In this document: positions 52,130-63,567 of the stretch, in pieces | Layout of the letters: each line of letters opens with the position of its first letter | How positions within the stretch are numbered: the stretch's first letter is position 1 | Assembly (NCBI RefSeq): GCF_001426245.1 | Contig: NZ_LMCM01000006.1 | Span: forward strand, 98,865-162,864 | Direction of reading: 5' to 3' | From: Phycicoccus sp. Root101 | GTDB lineage: Bacteria > Actinomycetota > Actinomycetes > Actinomycetales > Dermatophilaceae | Length of the DNA stretch: 64,000 nucleotides | Translations under genes and position numbers: made by a program | Notes under the pieces: generated by a model | The model's input: the letters and a program-made list of their open reading frames with translations, nothing else | Database searches by the model: none | Told to the model about the DNA's origin: nothing

Positions 52130-54112
52130 GTGGCTGATCCGACGACCTACCGTCCTGCGCCGGGGGAGATCCCCGTCGACCCGGGGGTCTACCGGTTCCG
52201 CGACTCGGCCCGGCGGGTCATCTACGTCGGCAAGGCCAAGTCCCTGCGCCCGCGGCTGTCCTCGTACTTCCAGGACCTGTCCGCCCTGCACCCGCGGACC
52301 GCGACGATGGTCACCACCGCGGCCAGCGTCGAGTGGACCGTCGTCTCCACCGAGGTCGAGGCCCTGCAGCTCGAGTACTCCTGGATCAAGGAGTTCGACC
52401 CGCGGTTCAACGTCAAGTACCGCGACGACAAGTCCTACCCCTACCTCGCGGTGACGATGGGGGAGGAGTTCCCCCGCGCGCAGGTGATGCGCGGTGCCAA
52501 GCGCAAGGGCACCCGGTACTTCGGCCCCTACGCCCACGCGTGGGCCATCCGCGAGACGCTCGACCTGCTGCTGCGGGTCTTCCCGGTGCGCACCTGCTCG
52601 TCCGGCGTGTTCAAGCGGGCCGGCCAGGTCGGCCGCCCGTGCCTGCTCGGCTACATCGACAAGTGCTCGGCGCCCTGCGTCGGCCGGGTCAGCCCGGAGG
52701 AGCACCGGGCCATCGCCGAGGACTTCTGCGACTTCATGGCCGGCAACACCTCACGGTTCGTGAAGCGGCTCGAGCGCGACATGGCCGCCGCGTCCAAGGA
52801 GCTCGAGTTCGAGCAGGCGGCCCGGCTGCGCGACGACCTCGTCGCCCTCGGCAAGGCGCTCGAGAAGTCGGCCGTCGTCCTCGGTGACGGCACCGACGCC
52901 GACGTCTTCGCCCTCGAGGACGACGGCCTCGAGGTCGCCGTCCAGGTCTTCCACGTCCGCGGCGGACGGGTGCGCGGCCAGCGCGGCTGGGTGGCCGAGA
53001 TGGACGCCGAGACCGTCCCCGAGATCGTCGGTCACCTGCTCCAGCAGGTGTATGGCGGGGAGTCGGGTGAGGGGGTGCCGCGCGAGGTGCTCGTCCCCGT
53101 CCTGCCCGACGACCCGGGGGCGGTGTCGCTGTGGCTCGGTGCGCTGCGGGGCTCCAACGTGGACCTGCGCGTGCCGCAGCGCGGGGACAAGCGCACCCTG
53201 CTCGAGACCGTGCACCGCAACGCCAAGCAGTCCCTGGCCCGCCACAAGCTGGCCCGGGCCGGTGACCTCACGGCCCGCAGCGTGGCCCTGCAGCAGCTGC
53301 AGGAGACCCTCGACCTGACCGACGCACCGCTGCGGATCGAGTGCTACGACATCAGCCACATCCAGGGCTCCCAGGTGGTCGGGTCGATGGTCGTCTTCGA
53401 GGACGGCCTGGCCCGCAAGAGCGAGTACCGCCGGTTCGTCATCCGTGGCGAGCAGGTGGACGACACCGCAGCCATGGACGAGGTGCTGACCCGACGGTTC
53501 AGCCGCTACCTCGAGGAGCGCGACCAGTCCGCGGACCTCGAGCTCGGGCCCGACCCCGAGGCAGGTCCGGAGCGGATCGACCCCGACACGGGCAGGCCCA
53601 AGCGTTTCGCCTACCCGCCCAACCTCGTCGTCGTGGACGGTGGTCTGCCCCAGGTCAACGCGGCCAAGGCGGCGCTGACGGCCCTGGGCATCGACGACAT
53701 CGCGGTCGTGGGCCTGGCCAAGCGGCTGGAGGAGGTGTGGGTGCCGGGCCAGGACTACCCCGTCATCCTGCCGCGCACCAGCGAGGGGTTGTACCTCCTG
53801 CAACGGCTGCGCGACGAGGCGCACCGCTTCGCGATCACCTTCCACCGGCAGCGCCGGTCCAAGGCAATGACCGCCAGCGTGCTCGACGCCATACCCGGAC
53901 TGGGGGAGACCCGGCGCAAGGCCCTGCTGCGGCACTTCGGGTCGGTCAAGAAGATCCGGGCGGCGACCGCCGAGGAGCTCACCGAGGTTTCTGGCATCGG
54001 GCCTGCGCTGGCGGCCACGATTGCGGCAGAGTTGGCCTCGCAGGGGTCGGGCACTCCGGCCGTCAACCTGATGACGGGCGAGATCATCGACGAGGACGGA
54101 GCAGGGCAGTGA
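52130..54112 (+). CDS. uvrC: Excinuclease ABC subunit C
   Basis: A 660-aa dual-incision nuclease of nucleotide excision repair. The N-terminal GIY-YIG domain starts [26 protein letters not shown] domain (about 210-245) binds UvrB, the C-terminal RNase H-like domain contains [21 protein letters not shown] and the VVDGGLPQV motif, and the tandem helix-hairpin-helix ([18 protein letters not shown]) closes the protein. All expected parts are present. GTG 52130 is used because TAGAGT lies 6 nt upstream. Its stop overlaps the rapZ start by 4 bp (GTGA). uvrC-rapZ-yvcK-whiA is the standard actinobacterial order. Confidence 0.97.
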   Translation: MADPTTYRPAPGEIPVDPGVYRFRDSARRVIYVGKAKSLRPRLSSYFQDLSALHPRTATMVTTAASVEWTVVSTEVEALQLEYSWIKEFDPRFNVKYRDDKSYPYLAVTMGEEFPRAQVMRGAKRKGTRYFGPYAHAWAIRETLDLLLRVFPVRTCSSGVFKRAGQVGRPCLLGYIDKCSAPCVGRVSPEEHRAIAEDFCDFMAGNTSRFVKRLERDMAAASKELEFEQAARLRDDLVALGKALEKSAVVLGDGTDADVFALEDDGLEVAVQVFHVRGGRVRGQRGWVAEMDAETVPEIVGHLLQQVYGGESGEGVPREVLVPVLPDDPGAVSLWLGALRGSNVDLRVPQRGDKRTLLETVHRNAKQSLARHKLARAGDLTARSVALQQLQETLDLTDAPLRIECYDISHIQGSQVVGSMVVFEDGLARKSEYRRFVIRGEQVDDTAAMDEVLTRRFSRYLEERDQSADLELGPDPEAGPERIDPDTGRPKRFAYPPNLVVVDGGLPQVNAAKAALTALGIDDIAVVGLAKRLEEVWVPGQDYPVILPRTSEGLYLLQRLRDEAHRFAITFHRQRRSKAMTASVLDAIPGLGETRRKALLRHFGSVKKIRAATAEELTEVSGIGPALAATIAAELASQGSGTPAVNLMTGEIIDEDGAGQ

Positions 54113-55029
54113 CCAGCGCGGCAGGGACAGGCCCCGACGAACCGGACGAGGCGACCCCGTCCCGACCCGAGCTCGTCATCGTCACCGGCATGAGCGGGGC
54201 CGGTCGCTCCACCACGGCCAACGTCCTCGAGGACTCCGGCTGGTACGTCGTCGACAACCTGCCCCCGCACCTGCTGGTCTCCCTCGCCGACCTCGCCAGC
54301 GGCGTGGGCCGCAGCGCGGAGCTGCCGAGGATCGCGGCCGTCGTCGACGTGCGGGCCCGCGGGTTCTTCGCCCACCTGCAGACCGCGCTCAACGAGCTGC
54401 GACTGCGGGACTGGCACCCCAACCTGGTCTTCCTCGATGCCACCGACGAGGCCCTGGTGCGCCGGTTCGAGTCGGTGCGGCGCCCGCACCCGCTCCAGGG
54501 GGACGGCCGCCTGCTCGACGGCATCGTCCGTGAGCGCGAGATGCTGGCCGACCTGCGCGCCGTCGCGGACGTCGTCATCGACACGTCCGGGCTGAACGTC
54601 CACCAGCTCGCGAAGAAGGTGCACCCCGTCTTCGCCGACGGCGGGTCCGGCCCGAAGGTCCGGCTCGCGGTGATGTCGTTCGGGTTCAAGTACGGCGTCC
54701 CTCTCGACGCCGACTTCGTCTTCGACATGCGCTTCCTGCCCAACCCGTTCTGGATCCCCGAGCTGCGCAACTTCACCGGTCAGGACGCCCCGGTGTCGGA
54801 GTTCGTGCTCGGACAGGAGGGCGCGGGCGAGTTCGTCGAGCGGGTGGGCGCCCTCATGGAGCCGGTCGTGGCCGGCTACGTCCGCGAGGGACGGCGGTAC
54901 GCCACCGTCGCCGTCGGGTGCACGGGCGGCAAGCACCGCTCGGTCGCCGTGGCCGAGGCGCTCCGGACCCGGTTGGCCAGCGACGACGTGGCGACCTTCG
55001 TCGTCCACCGGGACCTGGGGCAGGAATGA
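54109..55029 (+). CDS. rapZ: RapZ/YvcJ family nucleotide-binding protein
   Basis: A 306-aa protein with an N-terminal P-loop domain, GMSGAGRST at about residues 25-33 (the family's Walker A; actinobacterial members have R in place of the usual K), and a C-terminal domain with [14 protein letters not shown] and [17 protein letters not shown]. RapZ in E. coli is an RNA adaptor that senses glucosamine-6-phosphate and binds nucleotides; the role in actinobacteria is less clear. The GTG start overlaps the uvrC stop by 4 bp. The stop overlaps the yvcK start by 4 bp, so uvrC-rapZ-yvcK is a coupled unit. Confidence 0.94.
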   Translation: MTSAAGTGPDEPDEATPSRPELVIVTGMSGAGRSTTANVLEDSGWYVVDNLPPHLLVSLADLASGVGRSAELPRIAAVVDVRARGFFAHLQTALNELRLRDWHPNLVFLDATDEALVRRFESVRRPHPLQGDGRLLDGIVREREMLADLRAVADVVIDTSGLNVHQLAKKVHPVFADGGSGPKVRLAVMSFGFKYGVPLDADFVFDMRFLPNPFWIPELRNFTGQDAPVSEFVLGQEGAGEFVERVGALMEPVVAGYVREGRRYATVAVGCTGGKHRSVAVAEALRTRLASDDVATFVVHRDLGQE

Positions 55030-55961
55030 CGGGTCCCGCGGTCGTCGCCCTCGGGGGCGGGCACGGCCTGGCAGCCTCACTCGAGGCCCTCAAGCTGGTC
55101 TGCGACGAGATCACGGCCGTCGTGACCGTCGCGGACAACGGTGGCTCATCGGGACGGTTGCGCGACGAGTTCGACGTGCTCCCGCCCGGTGACCTGCGGA
55201 TGGCCCTCACGGCGCTGTGCGACGACACCGAGTGGGGCCACACCTGGCGCGACGTGCTGCAGCACCGGTTCCGGGGCGACGGGCCGCTCGCCGGCCACGC
55301 CCTCGGCAACCTGCTCATCGCCGCGCTGTGGGACCTGCACCACGACCCCGTGACCGGGCTCGACCTCGTCGGGCGGCTGCTCAACGCGCGGGGGCGGGTG
55401 CTGCCGATGGCGGCCGTCCCGCTGGAGATCACCGCCCAGATCGCGGGCACGGACCCGGCCGACCCGGAGCGCGTCGACACGGTCCGCGGCCAGGTCGCGG
55501 TCGCCAGCACCCGCGGTCAGGTGCGCAGCATCGCGCTCGAGCCCGCCGACCCCCCGTCGGCGGCCGAGACGATCGACGCGGTCCGTGAGGCGGACTGGGT
55601 CATCCTCGGCCCCGGTTCGTGGTTCACCTCGGTCATGCCCCACCTCATGGTGCCGGCGTTGCGTGACGCCCTCCACGACACGGCGGCCAGGCGGTTGCTG
55701 ACCCTGAACCTCGAGCACTCGGGCGAGACCGCCGGGTTCTCCTGCGCCCGCCAGGTCGACGCGCTGGCCGACCACGCCCCCCGACTGCGGCTCGACGTCG
55801 TGCTCGCCGACCCGGGTGCGGTCGACGACGAGGACCAGCTGCGCGAGGCGGCGGCGCGGCTCGGTGCGGAGGTCGTCGTGGCGGCGGTCGCCCAGCGCAG
55901 TGCACCGGGGCACCATGACTCCCTGCGACTCGCCGCGGCGTACCGTGACATCTTCGGGTGA
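55026..55961 (+). CDS. yvcK: YvcK family protein (CofD-like)
   Basis: A 311-aa protein of the YvcK/CofD-like family. It begins [17 protein letters not shown] with the glycine-rich nucleotide-sugar-binding loop and has [14 protein letters not shown] and [15 protein letters not shown], both typical. Family members bind UDP-sugars and are needed for growth on gluconeogenic carbon sources and for cell-wall homeostasis in Bacillus and mycobacteria (known). ATG 55026 overlaps the rapZ stop by 4 bp. It is the third gene of the uvrC-rapZ-yvcK-whiA group. A gap of 96 nt precedes whiA. Confidence 0.94.
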   Translation: MTGPAVVALGGGHGLAASLEALKLVCDEITAVVTVADNGGSSGRLRDEFDVLPPGDLRMALTALCDDTEWGHTWRDVLQHRFRGDGPLAGHALGNLLIAALWDLHHDPVTGLDLVGRLLNARGRVLPMAAVPLEITAQIAGTDPADPERVDTVRGQVAVASTRGQVRSIALEPADPPSAAETIDAVREADWVILGPGSWFTSVMPHLMVPALRDALHDTAARRLLTLNLEHSGETAGFSCARQVDALADHAPRLRLDVVLADPGAVDDEDQLREAAARLGAEVVVAAVAQRSAPGHHDSLRLAAAYRDIFG

Positions 55962-56057
55962 CGACGCCCCGACCGGGCGAGCACCCGGGAGCAGGACCGA
56001 CCAAGCGGGGCCCACGGACCCCACCGAAGCACCACGGCGAGATGGCAGGATGACGGC

Positions 56058-57038
56058 ATGGCGATGACGGCGCGGGTCAAGGACGAACTGAGCAGGCTCG
56101 ACGTCACGAAACCGTGCTGCCGCAAGTCGGAGGTGGCGGCGACCCTGAGGTTCGCGGGCGGCCTGCACATCGTCGGAGGCCGCATCGTCGTCGAGGCCGA
56201 GCTCGACACGGCCAACGCCGCCCGACGGCTCCGCAAGAACATCGGCGACCTCTACGGCCACCCGTCCGAGGTGCTCGTCCTCGCTGCCGGAGGCCTGCGC
56301 AAGGGCAGCCGTTACGTCGTGCGGGTCGTGCAGGACGGTGAGGCCCTGGCTCGCCAGACCGGCCTGATCGATGCGCGGGGTCGTCCCGTCCGGGGTCTGC
56401 CGCCGAAGGTGGTCAGCGCCTCGGCGTGCGACGCCGAGGCGGCCTGGCGTGGCGCGTTCATCGCCCATGGCTCCCTGACCGAGCCCGGGCGCTCCTCTGC
56501 CCTCGAGATCACCTGCCCCGGCCCGGAGGCCGCCCTGGCGCTCGTCGGTGCCGCGCGCCGCCTCGGCATCCAGGCGAAGGCCCGTGAGGTCCGTGGGGTG
56601 GACCGTGTGGTCATCCGCGACGGCGACGCCATCGGCGCGATGCTGACCCGGCTCGGCGCCCACGAGGCGGTGCTCGCGTGGGAGGAGCGCCGGATGCGGC
56701 GTGAGGTGCGGGCCACGGCCAACCGCCTGGCCAACTTCGACGACGCGAACCTGCGCCGCTCGGCCCGCGCGGCCGTCGCGGCCGGGGCGCGGGTGCACCG
56801 TGCCATGGAGATCCTCGGCGAGGAGATCCCCGACCACCTCCGCGAGGCCGGTGAGCTGCGGCTGCAGCACAAGCAGGCCTCCCTGGAGGAGCTCGGCCAG
56901 CTGGCGCAGCCGCCGATGACCAAGGACGCGGTGGCCGGGCGGATCCGACGGCTGCTGGCGATGGCCGACAAGCGGGCGCAGGACCTCGGCGTCCCCGGCA
57001 CGGACGCCAACCTCACGCCTGACATGCTGGACGCATGA
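56058..57038 (+). CDS. whiA: DNA-binding protein WhiA
   Basis: A 326-aa protein with two parts: an N-terminal LAGLIDADG homing-endonuclease-like domain (about 1-220, including [18 protein letters not shown]; usually catalytically inactive) and a C-terminal HTH domain of sigma region 4 type (about 250-315, [23 protein letters not shown]). WhiA controls sporulation and cell division in Streptomyces together with WhiB and is present in nearly all actinobacteria, where it regulates division genes. CAGGAT, 6 nt before ATG 56058, is a weak -10 candidate. Its stop overlaps the start of ugd by 4 bp. Confidence 0.95.
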   Translation: MAMTARVKDELSRLDVTKPCCRKSEVAATLRFAGGLHIVGGRIVVEAELDTANAARRLRKNIGDLYGHPSEVLVLAAGGLRKGSRYVVRVVQDGEALARQTGLIDARGRPVRGLPPKVVSASACDAEAAWRGAFIAHGSLTEPGRSSALEITCPGPEAALALVGAARRLGIQAKAREVRGVDRVVIRDGDAIGAMLTRLGAHEAVLAWEERRMRREVRATANRLANFDDANLRRSARAAVAAGARVHRAMEILGEEIPDHLREAGELRLQHKQASLEELGQLAQPPMTKDAVAGRIRRLLAMADKRAQDLGVPGTDANLTPDMLDA

Positions 57039-58207
57039 CACAGATCGCCGTCGTCGGCACGGGGTACGTCGGCCTGTCCATCGCCGTGCTGCTGTCCCGT
57101 CGGCACCCGGTCGTCGCCCTCGACATCGACGCCGGTCGCATCGCGGGCCTGCAGGAACGTCGCAGTCCCATCCACGACAGCGAGATCGAGGCCGCCCTGG
57201 CGTCCGAGGACCTCGACCTGACGTTCACCACGGACCCGGCCCTGGCCTACGCCGGCGCCGAGTTCGTCGTCGTCGCGACACCGACCGACTACGACCCCGA
57301 GACCAACTACTTCAACACGTCGTCGGTCGAGTCCGTGCTCAAGGACGCCGCGGCCCACAACCCGCAGGCCACCCTCGTCGTGAAGTCGACCGTGCCCGTC
57401 GGGTTCACCCGCGACGTGTCCGACCGCCTGGGGCTCGACTCGGTGGTCTTCAGCCCCGAGTTCCTCCGCGAGGGCAAGGCCCTGTGGGACCTGCTGCACC
57501 CGTCCCGGATCGTCATGGGCGAGCGCAGCGACCGGGCCCAGCGGTTCGCCGACCTCCTCAGCGAGGCGGCCCTGACCGACGACGTCCCGGTGCTGCTGAC
57601 CGACAGCACCGAGGCCGAGGCGATCAAGCTGTTCGCCAACACCTTCCTCGCGATGCGGGTGGCCTTCTTCAACGAGCTGGACACCTTCGCGGCCACCCAC
57701 GGCCTCGACAGCCGGCAGATCATCGACGGCGTGGGGCTGGACCCTCGCATCGGCAGCCACTACAACAACCCGTCCTTCGGGTACGGCGGATACTGCCTGC
57801 CCAAGGACACCAAGCAGCTGCTCGCCAACTACCAGAACGTCCCCCAGAGCCTCATCGAGGCGATCGTCCACGCGAACGCCACGCGCAAGGACTTCGTCGC
57901 GCAGGACATCCTGTCGAGGCGTCCGCAGGTCGTCGGGATCCACCGGCTCATCATGAAGGCCGAGTCCGACAACTACCGGTCCAGCAGCGTGCAGGGGATC
58001 ATGAAGCGGATCAAGGCCAAGGGCGTCGAGGTCATCGTCTTCGAACCGGCCATCGCCGATGACCACTTCTTCGGGTCGCGCGTGGTCCGTGACCTCGCGG
58101 AGTTCAAGGCCGAGGCGGACGTGATCGTGGCGAACCGCGTGGTCGCCGAGCTGGCCGACGTCGCCGACAAGATCTACACGCGCGACCTCTTCGGCGGCGA
58201 CCAGTAG
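57035..58207 (+). CDS. UDP-glucose/GDP-mannose dehydrogenase family protein
   Basis: A 390-aa nucleotide-sugar dehydrogenase that oxidises the C6 hydroxyl of a nucleotide sugar to a carboxylate with two NAD+. The N-terminal Rossmann start is [25 protein letters not shown] and [20 protein letters not shown] lie in the middle; the catalytic cysteine is in [14 protein letters not shown] (about residue 251); the UDP-binding domain ends the protein. The closest type is UDP-glucose 6-dehydrogenase, but the short 390-aa form also occurs in UDP-ManNAc or GDP-mannose dehydrogenases, so the substrate is not certain. ATG 57035 overlaps the whiA stop by 4 bp. Its insertion between whiA and gap is unusual for the actinobacterial cluster. 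Confidence 0.9.
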   Translation: MTQIAVVGTGYVGLSIAVLLSRRHPVVALDIDAGRIAGLQERRSPIHDSEIEAALASEDLDLTFTTDPALAYAGAEFVVVATPTDYDPETNYFNTSSVESVLKDAAAHNPQATLVVKSTVPVGFTRDVSDRLGLDSVVFSPEFLREGKALWDLLHPSRIVMGERSDRAQRFADLLSEAALTDDVPVLLTDSTEAEAIKLFANTFLAMRVAFFNELDTFAATHGLDSRQIIDGVGLDPRIGSHYNNPSFGYGGYCLPKDTKQLLANYQNVPQSLIEAIVHANATRKDFVAQDILSRRPQVVGIHRLIMKAESDNYRSSSVQGIMKRIKAKGVEVIVFEPAIADDHFFGSRVVRDLAEFKAEADVIVANRVVAELADVADKIYTRDLFGGDQ

Positions 58208-58301
58208 CTGGCCCCGGCACCTGGCTGCGTCACCGTCAGGTTGCCCGGAGGTTACCGGCCCGTACACCGGACCGTCCTGTCGGCGTGGGACCACCATCCA
58301 A

Positions 58302-58307
58302 TAGGGT
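58302..58307 (+). promoter_or_regulatory. -10 box TAGGGT of the gap operon
   Basis: TAGGGT lies 64 nt before ATG-equivalent GTG 58372. Unlike many neighbours it is followed by a leader of about 58 nt, which contains a GAGAAGGA ribosome-binding site. No clear -35 is seen. Confidence 0.5.
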
Positions 58308-58356
58308 CGGGAGCGACTCCTCGTGCCGCGTCACGCGGCACACCGTCCCCACCTGA

Positions 58357-59376
<1,020 letters not shown>

Positions 59377-59379
59377 CGC

Positions 59380-60627
59380 ATGCGGTCGATCTCCGAGCTG
59401 GGCGACCTGCGCGGAAAGCGCGTCCTCGTCCGGTCTGACCTCAACGTGCCGCTGGACGGCGCACAGATCACCGACGACGGCCGCATCCGTGCGTCCGTCC
59501 CGACGATCAAGGCCCTGTCCGAGGCGGGCGCACGCGTCATCGTGTGCGCCCACCTCGGGCGGCCCAAGGGAGCGCCCGAGGACCGGTACTCCCTGGCGCC
59601 CGTGGCGGCACGCCTCGGCGAGCTCCTCGGTCGCGGCGTCACCTTCGCCACAGACACGGTGGGGGAGAGCGCCCGGTCGGCGGTCGACGCCGCGCAGGAC
59701 GGCGACGTCGTCGTTTTGGAGAACCTTCGCTTCAACGCGGGGGAGACGGCCAAGACCGACGAGGAGCGCGCCGAGTTCGCGGGTCAGCTCGCCGGGTTGG
59801 CCGAGGCCTTCGTCTCCGACGGGTTCGGGGTGGTGCACCGCAAGCAGGCCAGCGTCTACGACGTGGCCCGTCTGCTGCCGTCCGCGGTGGGTGGCCTCGT
59901 CGAGACCGAGGTGGGTGTCCTCAAGCGCCTCACCGAGGACCCCGAGCGCCCGTATGCCGTGGTGCTCGGCGGTGCGAAGGTCTCCGACAAGCTCGGGGTG
60001 ATCGACAACCTGCTCCAGACCGCAGACCGCCTCCTCATCGGCGGCGGCATGGTGTTCACCTTCCTCGCCGCCCAGGACTACGAGGTGGGCAAGAGCCTCC
60101 TCGAGGCCGACCAGCTCGACGTCGTCCGCGGCTACATCGAGCAGGCCAAGGAGCGCGGCGTCGAGATCGTCCTCCCCGTCGACATCGTCGCCGCGACGGA
60201 GTTCTCGGCGGACGCCGAGCACGACGTGGTGCCGGCCGGCGCCATACCGGCGGACCGGATGGGGCTCGACATCGGACCGGAGTCCGGAGTCCTCTTCGCC
60301 GAGAAGCTCAAGGACTGCCGGACCGTGTTCTGGAACGGCCCGATGGGCGCGTTCGAGATGGAGCCGTATGCCGCGGGCACGGCCGCCGTGGCCAAGGCCC
60401 TGGTCGAGGTCACCGAGAAGGGCGCCCTCACCGTCGTCGGCGGTGGCGACTCCGCGGCCGCCGTGCGCCAGCTCGGGTTCGAGGACGCGCAGTTCGGCCA
60501 CATCTCCACCGGCGGTGGCGCGAGCCTGGAGTACCTCGAGGGCAAGGAGCTCCCGGGGCTCACGGTCCTCGACGAGACCGGACCCGACCACCAGACCGCG
60601 CCCGACACCACCAAGGACCCCGCCTGA
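59380..60627 (+). CDS. pgk: Phosphoglycerate kinase
   Basis: A 415-aa phosphoglycerate kinase that transfers the phosphoryl group of 1,3-bisphosphoglycerate to ADP. The N-terminal domain has [13 protein letters not shown] and [10 protein letters not shown]; the C-terminal domain has the nucleotide-binding [18 protein letters not shown] and the [11 protein letters not shown] loop. The length is slightly above the usual 390-400 because of a polar C-terminal tail ([17 protein letters not shown]). The start ATG 59380 is 3 nt after gap, and the stop overlaps tpiA by 1 nt, so translation is coupled. An ATA isoleucine codon lies in a GCCATACCGG context at 60241. Confidence 0.98.
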   Translation: MRSISELGDLRGKRVLVRSDLNVPLDGAQITDDGRIRASVPTIKALSEAGARVIVCAHLGRPKGAPEDRYSLAPVAARLGELLGRGVTFATDTVGESARSAVDAAQDGDVVVLENLRFNAGETAKTDEERAEFAGQLAGLAEAFVSDGFGVVHRKQASVYDVARLLPSAVGGLVETEVGVLKRLTEDPERPYAVVLGGAKVSDKLGVIDNLLQTADRLLIGGGMVFTFLAAQDYEVGKSLLEADQLDVVRGYIEQAKERGVEIVLPVDIVAATEFSADAEHDVVPAGAIPADRMGLDIGPESGVLFAEKLKDCRTVFWNGPMGAFEMEPYAAGTAAVAKALVEVTEKGALTVVGGGDSAAAVRQLGFEDAQFGHISTGGGASLEYLEGKELPGLTVLDETGPDHQTAPDTTKDPA

Positions 60628-61433
60628 TGGCAGCCAAGACCTCCGGACGCACGCCGCTCATGGCAGGCAACTGGAAGATGAACCTCGACCACCTGCAGGC
60701 CACCCACCTCGTGCAGAAGCTCGACTGGACCCTGCGCGACGGCCGGCACGACTTCAAGGCCGTCGAGGTCGTCGTCCTCCCGCCGTTCACCGACCTGCGC
60801 TCGGTGCAGACCCTGATCGACGGTGACCGGCTCGAGCTGCGCCACGGCGCACAGGACCTGTCCGCGCACGACCCGGGCGCGTACACCGGCGAGATCTCCG
60901 GGGCGTTCCTGGCGAAGCTCGGCTGCACCTACGTGACGGTCGGGCACAGCGAGCGGCGCGAGTACCACGCCGAGAGCGACGAGGTCGTCAACACCAAGGT
61001 GAAGATGGCCTACAAGCACGGCCTGACGCCGATCTTCTGCGTCGGGGAGGGCCTCGAGGTGCGCCAGGCCGGCGAGCACGTCGCCCACGTCCTCGCCCAG
61101 GTCGAGGCCGGCCTCGCCGGCGTCACGGCCGAGCAGGCCAGGTCGGTCGTCATCGCGTACGAGCCGGTCTGGGCCATCGGCACGGGTGAGGTGGCGACGC
61201 CCGAGGACGCCCAAGAGGTGTGTGCGGCGATCCGGACCAAGCTCGCCGAGCTCTACTCCGGTGACCTCGCCGACGCGGTGCGCGTGCTCTACGGCGGGTC
61301 GGTCAAGGCCAACAACGTCGCGGCCATCATGGCCCAGGAGGACGTCGACGGCGCCCTCGTCGGTGGGGCCTCGATCGTGCCGGAGGAGTTCTCCTCGATC
61401 TGCCGGTACCGCGACCACAACAAGACGAGCTGA
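60627..61433 (+). CDS. tpiA: Triosephosphate isomerase
   Basis: A 268-aa triosephosphate isomerase that interconverts dihydroxyacetone phosphate and glyceraldehyde-3-phosphate. The catalytic lysine is in MAGNWKMN, the histidine in [10 protein letters not shown] and the glutamate in [13 protein letters not shown]. The phosphate-gripping loop YGGSVKANN follows. The start ATG 60627 overlaps the pgk stop by 1 nt. It is the last gene of the gap operon; secG follows after 136 nt with its own promoter candidate. Confidence 0.98.
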   Translation: MAAKTSGRTPLMAGNWKMNLDHLQATHLVQKLDWTLRDGRHDFKAVEVVVLPPFTDLRSVQTLIDGDRLELRHGAQDLSAHDPGAYTGEISGAFLAKLGCTYVTVGHSERREYHAESDEVVNTKVKMAYKHGLTPIFCVGEGLEVRQAGEHVAHVLAQVEAGLAGVTAEQARSVVIAYEPVWAIGTGEVATPEDAQEVCAAIRTKLAELYSGDLADAVRVLYGGSVKANNVAAIMAQEDVDGALVGGASIVPEEFSSICRYRDHNKTS

Positions 61434-61487
61434 ACCCCGCGCCGACCGGCGCGGCAGGAGCTCGGTCGGGCCGTTCGGCGCGGTCGG

Positions 61488-61516
61488 TTCAGCCCGGCGC
61501 GGCAAGAAGGTATCCT
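61488..61516 (+). promoter_or_regulatory. Promoter candidate of secG
   Basis: TTCAGC (61488-61493) and TATCCT (61511-61516) are 17 bp apart. The expected start near 61523 leaves a leader of about 47 nt. Confidence 0.5.
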
Positions 61517-61569
61517 GACCGCTGCTGCCTTTACGGTGGCGAACTGTTGTCGACGAAGATGGGTGAACC

Positions 61570-61815
61570 GTGGAAGCCGTACGCATTGGCCTGCAGGTCC
61601 TGCTGGTCATCGGTGGTCTGATCCTGACCTTGCTGATCCTGCTGCACAAGGGCAAGGGTGGCGGCCTGTCCGACATGTTCGGTGGTGGCATGTCCACGTC
61701 GCTGGGTTCCTCGTCCGTGGCCGAGCGCAACCTCGACCGCTTCACGGTCGCGGTCGGCGTCATCTGGTTCGCCTGCATCGTCGGCATCGGTCTCATCGAC
61801 CGCTTCTCCGCCTGA
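61570..61815 (+). CDS. secG: Preprotein translocase subunit SecG
   Basis: An 81-aa two-helix membrane subunit of the SecYEG export channel. Two hydrophobic segments (about residues 6-25 and 55-75) flank a glycine-rich cytoplasmic loop, KGGGLSDMFGGGMSTSLGSS, which is the family hallmark. The GTG start at 61570 has AAGATGGGTG before it as a weak ribosome-binding site. It sits after tpiA as in most actinobacteria, and rbpA follows after 21 nt, so these two may be co-transcribed. Confidence 0.96.
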   Translation: MEAVRIGLQVLLVIGGLILTLLILLHKGKGGGLSDMFGGGMSTSLGSSSVAERNLDRFTVAVGVIWFACIVGIGLIDRFSA

Positions 61816-61836
61816 CCCGAAAGGAAGCACTCCAAC

Positions 61837-62187
61837 ATGGCAGGTGGCAACGCAATCCGAGGCAGCCGAGTCGGCGCCGGACCTATGGGCGAGGCGGAGC
61901 GCGGCGACGCAGCTCCCCGAGTCTTCGTCTCCTACTGGTGCGCCAACGGCCACCAGATCCGTCCCAGCTTCGCCGAGGAGCCCGGGCTCGTCGTCCCCGA
62001 GACCTGGGACTGCCCGCGCTGCGGGTTCCCCGCCGGCCAGGACGAGGCGAACCCCCCGGCCCCGCCGAAGGTGGAGCCGTACAAGACGCACCTGGCCTAC
62101 GTGAAGGAACGTCGTTCGGACGCCGACGGCAAGGCCATCCTCGACGAGGCCCTGGCCACGCTGCGCGACCGCAAGCTCATCCAGTAG
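61837..62187 (+). CDS. rbpA: RNA polymerase-binding protein RbpA
   Basis: A 116-aa actinobacteria-specific factor that binds RNA polymerase and the principal sigma factor and stabilises open promoter complexes. The N-terminal tail (GNAIRGSRVGAGPMGE) interacts with the promoter and sigma; the zinc-binding core shows YWCANGH and DCPRCG (cysteine ligands, one replaced by histidine-type geometry); the basic linker and sigma-interaction domain with YKTHLAYVKERRSD complete it. ATG 61837 has GAAAGGAAG as ribosome-binding site. It ends in a very strong hairpin. Frequent TAnnnT-only promoters in this genome fit the presence of RbpA, which helps -35-poor promoters (inference). Confidence 0.96.
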   Translation: MAGGNAIRGSRVGAGPMGEAERGDAAPRVFVSYWCANGHQIRPSFAEEPGLVVPETWDCPRCGFPAGQDEANPPAPPKVEPYKTHLAYVKERRSDADGKAILDEALATLRDRKLIQ

Positions 62188-62196
62188 CACGACGCA

Positions 62197-62247
62197 CCTG
62201 CGCCGAAGGGCGCCGCGGACCACGGTCCGCGGCGCCCTTCGCGCAGG
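62197..62247 (+). terminator. Strong terminator after rbpA
   Basis: A 24-bp stem with one bulge (62197-62221 with 62224-62247) and a 2-nt loop, 9 nt after the rbpA stop. It is the longest hairpin in the window. Confidence 0.85.
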
Positions 62248-62430
62248 TCGGGGGCTGCGTCAGCTGCGGGCCGAAGGATCGGGCGCAGCAGGCCCGGGTC
62301 CGCCGGAGCCTCGGCAAGCAGCAGATCCGGACTCCCCGCAGGTTTGAGCCGGCTGCGACCGGGGCACACACCACGTGGGCGGACGACCACCGCCGCCCCT
62401 CACGCCTGCCCCACCCGAGGAGAGTGCTCC

Positions 62431-63567
62431 GTGGCTCCCCAGCCCCCCGGTCCCGCCCCACGCTGGGTCCCGCTCGGACCCCGTCCTGCGGGCACCCCGA
62501 GCGGCCACGACGAGACGTCCCTGCTCGACAGGGCCCGACGCGCGGCGGGCGATGTCCCGGCGGCCCTGGCGCTCCTGCCCGATCTCGCGGACACCCCGTT
62601 GCCCGGGCACGGGGACACGGCCCGGCTGTGGGAGGTCCTGGCGTCACTGGCCTGTGTCGACCTCACCGTCGCCCGTGTCGCCGAGCCCCACCTGGACGCC
62701 CTGGCCATCCTCGACCAGGCAGCCGTCGTGGTCTCCGCTGCCGCCACGACGTGGGGGGTGTGGGCCGCGCACGCCCCCGGCGCCCGCCTCGAGGCGACCC
62801 CGAACGGCGACGGCGGATGGCGGCTCGACGGAACCAAGCCGTGGTGCTCGCTGGCCCAGCACCTCGACCACGCGGTCGTCACGGCCCACACCTCGGAGAC
62901 GACCCGCCGGGCGTTCGTCGTGGACCTGCACCACCCCGGCGCAACGCACGACGACCCGCGTGGCTGGGTCTCGCGGGGCCTGGTCGACCTCGTCTCCGTG
63001 GCCACGCACTACGACGGGGTGCCCGCCACCCCCGTCGGCGAGGACGACTGGTACCTCACGCGACCCGGCTTCGCCTGGGGCGGCATGGGGGTGGCCGCCT
63101 GCTGGTACGGCGCGGCCGTCGGCCTCGCGCGCACCCTCGCTGCGGCCGGGGGGCGACGTGAGCCCGACCAGGTGGCCCTCATGCACCTCGGAGCGGTCGA
63201 CGCGAGGCTGCACGCCGCCCGAGCCGTCCTGGCGGAGGCCGCCGCTGCGGTGGACGCCGGGCAGGCCGACGGTGCGGCGGGTGCGCTGCTGGCCTCCCGG
63301 GTCCGCGCGGTGGTGGCGTCGGCCGCGGAGGACGTGATGGTGCGGGTCGGGCACGCCCTCGGTCCCGGCCCGCTCACCTCCGACGAGGCGCACGCCGCTC
63401 GAGTCGCCGACCTGACCGTCTACCTGCGCCAGCACCACGCCGAGCGTGACGACGCGGCCCTGGGCCGGCAGGCATCACCCCACTGGGTGGGTATGGATCC
63501 GGATGGCGCGCCGGACCGGACGCCGGACCGGACGCCGGACCGGGCGCAGTCGGGTGGCTCGGCGTGA
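62431..63567 (+). CDS. Acyl-CoA dehydrogenase-like protein
   Basis: A 378-aa flavoprotein-like sequence of the acyl-CoA dehydrogenase fold. The middle domain is visible in GGWRLDGTKPWCSLAQHLDHAV, typical of the FAD-proximal beta domain, and the C-terminal helical bundle in the segment VALMHLGAVDARLHAARAVL. The usual catalytic Glu region is not obvious, so the reaction is uncertain. Such short homologues are often found beside PIG-L deacetylase, methyltransferase and glycosyltransferase genes, as here. GTG 62431 follows GAGGAGAG. Three 12-bp repeats encode PDRTPDRTPDR near the C-terminus. The stop overlaps the PIG-L start by 4 bp (GTGA). Confidence 0.8.
   Translation: MAPQPPGPAPRWVPLGPRPAGTPSGHDETSLLDRARRAAGDVPAALALLPDLADTPLPGHGDTARLWEVLASLACVDLTVARVAEPHLDALAILDQAAVVVSAAATTWGVWAAHAPGARLEATPNGDGGWRLDGTKPWCSLAQHLDHAVVTAHTSETTRRAFVVDLHHPGATHDDPRGWVSRGLVDLVSVATHYDGVPATPVGEDDWYLTRPGFAWGGMGVAACWYGAAVGLARTLAAAGGRREPDQVALMHLGAVDARLHAARAVLAEAAAAVDAGQADGAAGALLASRVRAVVASAAEDVMVRVGHALGPGPLTSDEAHAARVADLTVYLRQHHAERDDAALGRQASPHWVGMDPDGAPDRTPDRTPDRAQSGGSA
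63508..63543 (+). repeat. Three in-frame 12-bp tandem repeats
   Basis: Units of [GA]CGCCGGACCGG encode A/T-P-D-R three times at the end of the acyl-CoA-dehydrogenase-like protein. Copy number could vary without changing the frame. Confidence 0.8.
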
